Part shown: positions 1-7,096 of the stretch, piece after piece
Numbering within the stretch: position 1 is the stretch's first letter
How the letters are laid out: each line of letters begins with the position of its first letter
Source: Acholeplasmataceae bacterium
GTDB taxonomy: Bacteria; Bacillota_I; Bacilli_A; Izemoplasmatales; Hujiaoplasmataceae
Direction of reading: 5' to 3'
NCBI GenBank assembly: GCA_012515085.1
Contig: JAAYZB010000143.1
Coordinates: 1-48,057, forward strand
Length of the DNA: 48,057 nt
The notes under the pieces: generated by a model
Told to the model about the DNA's origin: nothing
Databases searched by the model: none
Seen by the model: only the letters and a program-made list of their open reading frames with translations
Translations under genes and position numbers: made by a program

Positions 1-505
1 CGCCAATCTTGCTGAAAACATTCGGATACTTGTATCCGGCGTAAAGAGAAATGAATCCGCCCATTGATGATCCGGCCATATAAATGCGCTTGGAATCAAT
101 TGGGTATTTCGAAAGAAAGAAGGGAAGGATCACCAGGCGGATCCATTTCAGATAGTCGTTTCCCTTGCCTCCGGGAAGATGATCCGGTTGAAACGATAAA
201 TATCTTGGATCACAAGACAAAGGAAACGGAGAATACTCATCAAAGCGGGCTATCGACGGAGCCGCGATACCGATAACGAATAACTGCTGGTTGGTCGTTT
301 GATAAAGTTCATCCAACGTTTCTTTTACCTTCCAAGTCTCTCCAAACGCCGACTGACTTTTAAAAAATAGGTTATGTCCGTCATGCATGACCAAAAGCGG
401 GATCGTTTTGTTCGCGCAATCCCAATTTTCTGGAAGATAAAAAGACACTGTTTTGCTTTGATTTTCCCCATCAAAAGGGAATTGATACACTTCGATATGG
501 CTCAT
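1..505 (-). CDS. Putative alpha/beta hydrolase esterase (C-terminus beyond window)
   Basis: The frame is open from the ATG at 505 to the left edge, giving 168 codons of a protein whose C-terminus lies outside the window. It begins MSHIEVYQF and contains PLLVMHDGHNLF followed, about 80 residues later, by AGSSMGGF, the nucleophile elbow (GxSxG) of esterase D / enterochelin-esterase-like hydrolases (COG2819 type). The catalytic Asp and His would lie in the missing part. There is no signal peptide, so it should be cytoplasmic. Its ATG overlaps the TGA of the upstream methyltransferase gene (ATGA), so it is the next gene of the long methyltransferase/sugar operon. Inference: it may remove an ester group from the imported compound. 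The hydrolase family is clear, the substrate is not. Confidence 0.75.
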   Translation of the reverse strand, partial: MSHIEVYQFPFDGENQSKTVSFYLPENWDCANKTIPLLVMHDGHNLFFKSQSAFGETWKVKETLDELYQTTNQQLFVIGIAAPSIARFDEYSPFPLSCDPRYLSFQPDHLPGGKGNDYLKWIRLVILPFFLSKYPIDSKRIYMAGSSMGGFISLYAGYKYPNVFSKIG

Positions 506-1512
506 TTTCTGTTATTTGAATAGAATTCATCAATAGCTTCAAAATAGGCATCCAGGTTTTCTAGCGGTGTTGCCGGAGGGATGTCACACCCGGAACTGAT
601 AATGAAATTATCATAGGGAGACAGCCTTTCCAACAACGCTCGAACCTGGATTTTGATTTGTTCAGGATCTTGTTTTTTTAACAGCATTGCCGGGGAAATG
701 TTCCCCATGATCAGCTTGTCTTTTGGAAATATTTTCAACATATCTTCCAAATCGATGTGGTCACCAAAATGATAGACATCCGCGTCGATGGATAAAATGG
801 TGTCTTTTAACGGAACGACGTTGCCACAATTGTGATAAATGAAAAGAAAATCACTATCCGATACGGCCGCTTTGATCTTTCGAATATAATAACTGGAAAA
901 TTTCTCGCAGATTTCCGGGCTTAATAGTCCTGCGGCCGGTTCGGCCAAGATAATGCCATCGGCCCCTGCTGTTTTGAAAGCGAGAATATAACGTTGGATG
1001 AACGCCGTCGCTTTTTCCAGCGTCACATGGACCATATCGGGATCCATTATGCTATTGACCATGATCTCCGTCATATCCATCAGCCTGCCGGCCAAGGAAA
1101 AGGGTCCGATCACTCCGGCAAAAACTGGCTTGTCTTTGATCAAGGTTTTTGCCAGCCGTACGCCTTCGACATACGTCTTTGTCCGTTTGTTTCCTAATTG
1201 AGGCACCATCAATGTCATCGCGTCCATTGGACTGTTGATCACCGCGCCGATCACCGTGGGTACTTCCATTGGAAAGAAACGGATCTTTGCGCCGAACTCT
1301 TCCGCTTCCACCGATAAGTCCATCATCGATAAAGCGGCGCTCATCGGATAGGTCTTGGCAATGTGTGCCATCACTTGAGCTTGAAGCGTTGCCGAATTCA
1401 CCAAATCATTGACCGTGATCCCCAGAGCTTGTATTCCTGGAAACGTCAGTATCGGCATGGATTCGTTTCGGTTTTCCTTGATTTTATTCAGCCATTTTTG
1501 TTTATCAATCAT
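502..1512 (-). CDS. MtaA-like methylcobamide methyltransferase (uroporphyrinogen decarboxylase superfamily)
   Basis: This 336-residue protein belongs to the UroD/MtaA/CmuA family. It keeps the zinc-ligand pattern of MtaA-type methyltransferases: His227 and Cys229 in IYHNCGN and Cys309 in SSGCDIPPATP. Known relatives move a methyl group between a corrinoid protein and a thiol or other acceptor, which would make this the candidate second methyltransferase of the system. The acceptor cannot be read from sequence, and CoM would be unusual in a bacterium. I place the start at the ATG at 1512 (MIDKQKW), which overlaps the upstream stop by eight bases and follows GGACGGA. Two in-frame ATGs at 1533 and 1566 would add residues overlapping the upstream gene. 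It sits between a second UroD-like gene and the esterase. Confidence 0.8.
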   Translation of the reverse strand: MIDKQKWLNKIKENRNESMPILTFPGIQALGITVNDLVNSATLQAQVMAHIAKTYPMSAALSMMDLSVEAEEFGAKIRFFPMEVPTVIGAVINSPMDAMTLMVPQLGNKRTKTYVEGVRLAKTLIKDKPVFAGVIGPFSLAGRLMDMTEIMVNSIMDPDMVHVTLEKATAFIQRYILAFKTAGADGIILAEPAAGLLSPEICEKFSSYYIRKIKAAVSDSDFLFIYHNCGNVVPLKDTILSIDADVYHFGDHIDLEDMLKIFPKDKLIMGNISPAMLLKKQDPEQIKIQVRALLERLSPYDNFIISSGCDIPPATPLENLDAYFEAIDEFYSNNRK

Positions 1513-2551
1513 GATCGGTTCCGTCCATTTCATATGCCGCTTGAAGCATCGCGACAAAGTTTTCATTGGGAATATAATCCGGTACAGAGTTGCCGGATCC
1601 TAATGCATAGCCCCCTTGGGAAGCGAGTCTCAACATATCCTTCACCCGCTTCCGGATCAAATCCGGTGTGGATCTTGCTAGAAAATCAACATCGATTCCG
1701 CCCATGACCGCAATTTTGGGAAACAGCAGAGAATAGGCGGTTTCGACCGGTTTGATTTTGTCTTCGTAAGAGTGTCTTCCGTCAAATTTCATATCGTGAA
1801 CTATGTCATCGATAATATCGTCAAAATACCCGCAAGAATGCAATATCGCATACTTGCCTTTTTGATGCGCAAGTGCCACAATCTCTCGATACCAAGGAAA
1901 CACATGTTCACGAAGAAGAGCGGGCGGCACCATTGTTTGGGAATTGAACCCCCAGTCGTCGTTACAAAGGATCGCACCGACTTCGGGATATTCGAGACAG
2001 CGGGCGAAATATGCTTTGATGCGTCTCCCCACCTGATAAAAGACATCTTTTACCAGTTCAGGATCATCGTAGAGAGCAAAACATAAGTTTTCATACCCCA
2101 TAATTCCGATAGTGTTTTCCAAAATGCCATCCAAACTGAAGGGAACGAACTTCACATGTCGGCTTAAATATTTTCCCGCTTCCGGTATCAAACTAAAATC
2201 ACAATTGTCAATCTCTGGCCAGCGATAGGCCAAATAGCTTTCCCGATCGACGATCGTCGCACCGCTGTTTAATGATTTGGTTTCACCGTGATGCGACGGA
2301 TCGTCTTTCCGAGAGAAAGTAAGTCCGCGAACAATGATGGGGGCATGATCATATCCGGCCGAATCAAAAGCCCTGATCGTCGTCACGACCCGGTCAAATT
2401 CAGTTTCGACGCAATAGTCGTTTCCCACTAACAGTTTTTCTTTATCATTGCCGATAATAAAATCAAAGAAGACCGGTCGTGCCGGTTTTTGCTTTTGCAG
2501 TACCTTTTCGAGATGTCGAAAATCGGGTACCCAGCTTGCGGTTCTGAACAT
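1505..2551 (-). CDS. Uroporphyrinogen decarboxylase family protein, probable corrinoid methyltransferase
   Basis: A 348-residue member of the UroD superfamily, with the His238-x-Cys240 motif in ILHSCGYF near the C-terminal barrel strands. The position of the third zinc ligand reads GSGNSVPDY instead of SGC, so the metal site differs from that of its downstream neighbour. Proteins of this kind in anaerobes act as substrate:corrinoid methyltransferases or are uncharacterised. True haem-pathway HemE is unlikely, because no haem genes are present and the His-x-Cys motif belongs to the methyltransferase branch. The ribosome binding site is weak (GATGGGATGATGAC before the ATG). It starts 28 bases after the lipoprotein gene and overlaps the next gene, so it is co-transcribed with sugar-uptake genes. 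Confidence 0.75.
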   Translation of the reverse strand: MFRTASWVPDFRHLEKVLQKQKPARPVFFDFIIGNDKEKLLVGNDYCVETEFDRVVTTIRAFDSAGYDHAPIIVRGLTFSRKDDPSHHGETKSLNSGATIVDRESYLAYRWPEIDNCDFSLIPEAGKYLSRHVKFVPFSLDGILENTIGIMGYENLCFALYDDPELVKDVFYQVGRRIKAYFARCLEYPEVGAILCNDDWGFNSQTMVPPALLREHVFPWYREIVALAHQKGKYAILHSCGYFDDIIDDIVHDMKFDGRHSYEDKIKPVETAYSLLFPKIAVMGGIDVDFLARSTPDLIRKRVKDMLRLASQGGYALGSGNSVPDYIPNENFVAMLQAAYEMDGTDHD

Positions 2552-2579
2552 GTCATCATCCCATCAATTATTAGAATTC

Positions 2580-4526
2580 TTATTCGACTTTCGTATAAGT
2601 TGTTACATTTGTCGTTGCGTTATAGACAAAGCGGTAAGCACCGGCTTCGGTGATATTGATAATGGTCGCTCCGCCCATTCCAGCCGGTGAACCGTCAAAG
2701 AGATATTGTTCTCCGGCATAATAGCCCCAACCAACGTTGGCTTTCGTTAGTACAGTAATAAACCGATAACCGGCATCTGCTGTATAATAACCTGTTGTGG
2801 GTGCTACGAATACCGGCAATGTTAGCGTGATTTCATAAAGGTCGGTCTCACCGACGACTTTCGTCATAATGGCCGCTCCTTCTCCTTCTAAGAGGAAGCA
2901 TTGGCTATCATCATCTACTCGGGTAAAGGTCCCATATAATGTCGGCGCTGCCAATTTTTCAAATGGCGCAACCGATTTCTCAGTCGGTGGCGTGATCGAG
3001 GTTTGATGCGTTGTGGCATTATACGTGAAAACGAGTTCCATCGCCTCATCTAAATCCAAATACGTGACTTTCCCCATCCCGCCATCATCTCCGGAGAAGA
3101 GGTATTGCTTGCCAGCTCCCCAAGAACCAACGCCTTCCCAGAAATAGAGTTGTTTGGTCAAGCAGACAGCGAGCATATAGCCTTCACCGGTTCCGGTATA
3201 AGCTGGCATGTTGAAGGTACCAATAAATAGATTCTCATCTTCGGCATCTTGGTTCAAGACGATGGCATTTGCTGGATCGAGTGACCAAGAAGAGAAATCA
3301 CCATAGATAACCGGTTCTGCCAACGTTACAGTCACGGTGGTGATATGGGTGATGGCATTGTACACCAGATCATATGTCGTTTCAACTTCCGGTTTTAAAT
3401 GAGACACCAGTCCCATGCCGCCGGCACTGCCGTCAAAGAGATATTGTTCACCAGCTCCCCAAGAACCGACGCCTTCCCAGAAATAGAGTTGTTTGGTCAG
3501 GCAGACCGCCAAGGAATATCCTAATTCATCGGTTCCGGTATAAGCCGGTAATGTCAAAGAGCCGACAAATAAGTTCTCATCATCATCCGATTCGGTCAAA
3601 ACGACCGCGGCCGCATCCGTTAACGACCAATTGGAGAAATCGCCATAAATCACCGGTTCTGCCAACGTCACAGTCACGGTGGTGATATGGGTGGTGGCAT
3701 TGTAGACGAGGTCATACGTCGTTTCAACTTCCGGTTTTAAATGAGACACCAGTCCCATGCCGCCGGCACTGCCGTCAAAGAGATATTGATCGTTTGCTCC
3801 CCAAGAGCCACTTCCTTGCCAGACATAATACTTTTCCGACAAGCAGACAGCCAAGGAATATCCTAATTCATCGCTTCCGGTATATGCCGGCAATGTCAAA
3901 GACCCGACAAATAAGTTGTCATCATCTGATTCCGTCAAAACGACAGCGGCTTCATCCGATAACGACCAATTGGAGAAATCGCCGTAAATCACTGGATTTT
4001 CGAGTTCTCGTTCCATGGAATTGTCATAGATGGTGAGGGTGTTGGAATCAAACAAAACCGTGAGTTCCATGTTATCATAGACCCAGATCGATCCCAACCC
4101 TCCACCGGTCGGTGAAGCCGGTGCCGGTTGAAGCGCGTAATTATCCGTGCCATAGCAGGTGGTCCAGGTGCCATCGGTCACTTTGTAATAGTGACCATCA
4201 TAGGCGTTGTCGCGGTTGTCTACTGTCAAAGACACCGTGATCTGATACCAACCGGCCCGATCAGGGATTTCGGTCATCCGAAAATCCTCGTCATTCGCGA
4301 CGTAACCGGAAAAATTTCCCGCTAGAAAATACGGGCTGGTGTTGGCGGTCGTGGGCGCCTCGGTTGCGGTTGTTGTTGTATCTCCGCTTGAAGTGGGCGC
4401 TGCTGTGGTCGTGGTGACGTCGGTTGCGGCTGTTGTATCATCATTACAGGCAACCAGCCCACCGAAAGTCAGGCATGCAAGCAGTGAAAATGCTACAAAT
4501 CGAAACAATCTTTGCATTTTATTCAA
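2580..4526 (-). CDS. Modular lipoprotein with tandem beta-domains, putative glucan-binding
   Basis: A 648-residue surface lipoprotein. The N-terminus is a type II signal peptide ending LVAC, with the lipidated Cys at residue 27. A Thr/Ala-rich linker (about 28-63) follows, then an N-terminal domain (about 64-178), three tandem modules of about 113 residues starting VIYGDFSNWSL or VIYGDFSSWSL (179, 292, 406), and a divergent final copy from about 520 (TLYGTF). Each module carries QYLFDGSAGGMG or a close variant and ends YNATTHxTT. I do not recognise a named family. The short beta-rich repeats with many aromatics resemble carbohydrate-binding modules. It lies between the GH13 enzyme and the UroD-like genes of the operon, so it may capture alpha-glucan outside the membrane. 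This function is inference. Confidence 0.75.
   Translation of the reverse strand: MNKMQRLFRFVAFSLLACLTFGGLVACNDDTTAATDVTTTTAAPTSSGDTTTTATEAPTTANTSPYFLAGNFSGYVANDEDFRMTEIPDRAGWYQITVSLTVDNRDNAYDGHYYKVTDGTWTTCYGTDNYALQPAPASPTGGGLGSIWVYDNMELTVLFDSNTLTIYDNSMERELENPVIYGDFSNWSLSDEAAVVLTESDDDNLFVGSLTLPAYTGSDELGYSLAVCLSEKYYVWQGSGSWGANDQYLFDGSAGGMGLVSHLKPEVETTYDLVYNATTHITTVTVTLAEPVIYGDFSNWSLTDAAAVVLTESDDDENLFVGSLTLPAYTGTDELGYSLAVCLTKQLYFWEGVGSWGAGEQYLFDGSAGGMGLVSHLKPEVETTYDLVYNAITHITTVTVTLAEPVIYGDFSSWSLDPANAIVLNQDAEDENLFIGTFNMPAYTGTGEGYMLAVCLTKQLYFWEGVGSWGAGKQYLFSGDDGGMGKVTYLDLDEAMELVFTYNATTHQTSITPPTEKSVAPFEKLAAPTLYGTFTRVDDDSQCFLLEGEGAAIMTKVVGETDLYEITLTLPVFVAPTTGYYTADAGYRFITVLTKANVGWGYYAGEQYLFDGSPAGMGGATIINITEAGAYRFVYNATTNVTTYTKVE
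2970..3992 (-). repeat. Three tandem coding repeats of about 340 bp in the lipoprotein gene
   Basis: Module boundaries at protein level fall at about 3654-3992, 3312-3653 and 2970-3311. At DNA level, bases 3313-3448 and 3655-3790 are nearly identical at an offset of 342. A second block around 3112-3161 matches 3451-3499 at an offset of 339. The near-identity at synonymous positions indicates recent duplication or gene conversion between modules. Confidence 0.85.
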
Positions 4527-4545
4527 ATCCTCCTTTTATCTCATC

Positions 4546-6252
4546 CTATTGGTTGGATTGATTTACTAAAAATAAAGCAAGCGACATCGGTGGCACAAAG
4601 TAGCCAGATTTTTCAATATGCGCCTTTCCGATGAGATAAGAATATTGGCGTTGATCGATTTTGAGCGTGGTAGTCCCGATGTTTGCGACTACCAGAATCG
4701 ATTCCTTGTCAAACGTTCTTAAAAATTGCACACTCGTCGGCTGACCTTCCAAAAACGTTGACTCGCCTTTTTTCAAAATCATTGATTCGGAGCGAAACTT
4801 CGCAATGTGACGAAACATTGCTTGAGCTTCGCTTTCGGGTTGGTCCCAGAGCATGGCCCGGCGATTGTCGGGATCGACATCGCCTTCTAATCCGATCTCA
4901 TCACCATAATAAAGGAGCGGCATGCCTTCGAAACAATAAAGCAGCGAGAGTGCCAGGTAATGCTTCTTCTCATTGTTCAAGGCGGTTGCGAGTCTTAAGG
5001 TGTCATGACTTCCCATTAGATTGATGAGGTAATGAGTTGCGGGCGTTTGATATAAGCTCTTGTTGCGCTGAATCAGATGGATAAAGCGATCAGGCGTGAT
5101 TTTTTCTTCCAGCAATGCCAACAGGTATTGCCGGAATTTATAGTTGGTCACGGTGTCGAGTTCGGCGGCATTCAGCCAGGCGCATGCATGATTCCAGATC
5201 TCGCCAATCAGCAATGCCTCTGGCTTTTCGTGGCGAATCTTCTCGTGAAGCGCTCGCCAGAATCGATGACTGATCTCATCAGCCACATCAAAGCGATATC
5301 CATCGATATCGGCTTCTCGAATCCAATAAACGGCTTGATTCGTAAGATATTCGATGACTTCTGGATTTGTGGTCTCCCATTTGGGCATGGTAGGCACTTC
5401 GTTTGCAAAATTATCATAATTGCCTTTTTCCAAGGAAACCGGAAAACTATCGATCCGGAACCAAGAACAATAAGGCGATTGTGTTTGGTTGGATAAAACG
5501 TCTTGGAAGAATGGATGTTCGCTGGAACAATGATTAAAGACGGCATCCAGAACGATCTTCATTCCCTCTTTATGCGCCGTCTTCACCAGTTGTTTGAGTC
5601 CTTCTTTTCCACCATAAATGGTTTCGATGGCATAATAATCAGAGATATCGTACTTGTGATAACTTGGCGATTGGAAAATCGGCGATAAATAAATGATTTT
5701 TACTCCCAAAGACTTGAGATATTCCATTTTTTGGATAATGCCGGCAAAATCACCGCCATAATAGGTTTCACGGTCAGGAAGAGCGTGTCTCGGTTTGACA
5801 ATGGGGGGATTATTGGCGGGATCTCCGTCAAAAAAACGATCGACTAGAATCTGATAGATGGATTCTCCTTCTGCCCAATCCGGCAATTGCCAAATCTGAT
5901 CTTTGTTAATGGCCGGATAATAAAAGAAGTTTTCCGGCTTTGGTTCATCGACGATGCCATCGGAAGCATAGTAAAGCGGCTCCCCCGCTTTGGGATAAAT
6001 TTGGAAGTAATATTTGAAGTGTTTTTCGGGAATTTGAATCGGACTTTCATAATAAGTGAAATCCTGATCTTCCAACAACCGAGGCATCTCTACCTGAAAG
6101 AAATGCGGTGAATGATTGTATTGATTTTTGTAGAAAAGGATTATTTTTTCTGTCTCACTTCGCCGCACCCGAATCCGCACCCGGAGCGTATCGCACCCGA
6201 TTGGATAACAATAGTTTCCGCTGGATATATGCAGTATGGCTGTCTTATCCAT
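4546..6252 (-). CDS. Neopullulanase / cyclomaltodextrinase-type alpha-glycosidase (GH13)
   Basis: A 568-residue GH13 enzyme. Residues 1 to about 120 form a CBM34-like N-terminal domain typical of neopullulanase/cyclomaltodextrinase (GH13_20). The barrel follows, with the conserved regions DAVFNH (236-241), DGYRFDVADE with nucleophile Asp322, LLIGEIWN with acid/base Glu351, and GSHDT with Asp417. GDEIGLEGDVDPDNRR is also typical of this subfamily. No signal peptide is present, so it hydrolyses imported maltodextrins or cyclodextrins in the cytoplasm. It starts 10 bases after malG, with a gap of 19 bases to the lipoprotein gene, so it is part of the same transcript. Specificity between neopullulanase, cyclomaltodextrinase and maltogenic amylase cannot be fixed from sequence. 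Confidence 0.9.
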   Translation of the reverse strand: MDKTAILHISSGNYCYPIGCDTLRVRIRVRRSETEKIILFYKNQYNHSPHFFQVEMPRLLEDQDFTYYESPIQIPEKHFKYYFQIYPKAGEPLYYASDGIVDEPKPENFFYYPAINKDQIWQLPDWAEGESIYQILVDRFFDGDPANNPPIVKPRHALPDRETYYGGDFAGIIQKMEYLKSLGVKIIYLSPIFQSPSYHKYDISDYYAIETIYGGKEGLKQLVKTAHKEGMKIVLDAVFNHCSSEHPFFQDVLSNQTQSPYCSWFRIDSFPVSLEKGNYDNFANEVPTMPKWETTNPEVIEYLTNQAVYWIREADIDGYRFDVADEISHRFWRALHEKIRHEKPEALLIGEIWNHACAWLNAAELDTVTNYKFRQYLLALLEEKITPDRFIHLIQRNKSLYQTPATHYLINLMGSHDTLRLATALNNEKKHYLALSLLYCFEGMPLLYYGDEIGLEGDVDPDNRRAMLWDQPESEAQAMFRHIAKFRSESMILKKGESTFLEGQPTSVQFLRTFDKESILVVANIGTTTLKIDQRQYSYLIGKAHIEKSGYFVPPMSLALFLVNQSNQ

Positions 6253-6262
6253 TGTTGTCTCC

Positions 6263-7096
6263 TTAGAATTTGACCGATCCTTCGGTCAAACCCCCAATAA
6301 AGTATTTTTGTAACGAATAGAAAAGTAAGATCATCGGAACCGATCCCAAGAGTGCGGCAGCGCAGTACAGGCTCCAATTGGTGCCGTACTGGCCGGTAAT
6401 CATCGATTGGAGCCCCACCGCAAGCGGCATGGTATCCAGTCCTTGGGTCATCACCGTGGAAGCGATCGCATATTCGTTATAAGCGATAACGAAACTTTGA
6501 ATCGCAACTACGGCAAGCATCGGTTTGGCAAGTGGAAGGATCACTTTCACCAACGTTTGAAATTTCGTCGCGCCGTCCATCATTGCCGCCTCGTCGATTT
6601 CATAAGGAATCGTATCGAAATAACCTTTTGCCAGCAACACTAATCCGGCCGAGGAAATCGTCGAGTTCACAATAATCAGTCCTTTTAGGTCATTCAAGAT
6701 CCCCAGTGTCACAAAAATCCGGAAGATCGACACCATGGAGAGCGTCAAAGGGAAAATCTGGATGAGAAGGATGAACTGAAACAACTTTCCTTGCCCGCGG
6801 AAACGGAGACGGGAAAATACATAAACCGTAATGCTCACAAACAGCGTCGCAACAACCATTGTGAATAGCGAAATGATGAGTGAATTTCCTAGCCAATGGA
6901 TAAACTTAGTTTCCGTAAACAATCTTTGGAAGTTTTGCAAGGTGAATTCCTTGGGTATGGTCGCGGACGTGCCGACAATATTCTTCCCAAAAGCAATCAT
7001 GATGATATACGCAAACGGAGTGATGGTCACAATCAGCAGGCAAATCAAAAACAGATGCATGATTACTTTGGCTAGTCGCGCTTTATTTTTCTTCAT
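6263..7096 (-). CDS. malG: Sugar ABC transporter permease, MalG type
   Basis: A 277-residue inner-membrane permease of the carbohydrate uptake type 1 (CUT1) family. It has six predicted hydrophobic segments and the cytoplasmic EAA loop DEAAMMDGATKFQTLVKVILP that docks on the ATPase. N-terminal and C-terminal features match MalG/GanQ/MsmG-like subunits. Its ATG overlaps the stop of the upstream gene as TGATG, so translation is coupled to the binding-protein/MalF fusion that must be its partner. No ATPase gene is present in the window, so a shared MsmK/MalK-type ATPase encoded elsewhere is expected. The adjacent GH13 enzyme suggests maltodextrin-like substrates. Confidence 0.9.
   Translation of the reverse strand: MKKNKARLAKVIMHLFLICLLIVTITPFAYIIMIAFGKNIVGTSATIPKEFTLQNFQRLFTETKFIHWLGNSLIISLFTMVVATLFVSITVYVFSRLRFRGQGKLFQFILLIQIFPLTLSMVSIFRIFVTLGILNDLKGLIIVNSTISSAGLVLLAKGYFDTIPYEIDEAAMMDGATKFQTLVKVILPLAKPMLAVVAIQSFVIAYNEYAIASTVMTQGLDTMPLAVGLQSMITGQYGTNWSLYCAAALLGSVPMILLFYSLQKYFIGGLTEGSVKF

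Noticed and set aside
1505..2551. Possible HemE of haem biosynthesis
   Set aside because: The His-x-Cys motif, the presence of three paralogues and the corrinoid protein and RACE genes point to methyltransferases, and no haem gene is near.
3312..3992. CRISPR or satellite-like repeat
   Set aside because: The repeat period is about 342 bp, stays in frame and encodes protein modules, without short repeat-spacer structure.
4339..4569. Plus-strand open frame rich in Val and Ala opposite the start of the lipoprotein gene
   Set aside because: It mirrors the Thr/Ala-rich linker on the other strand, has no ribosome binding site and no recognisable domain.
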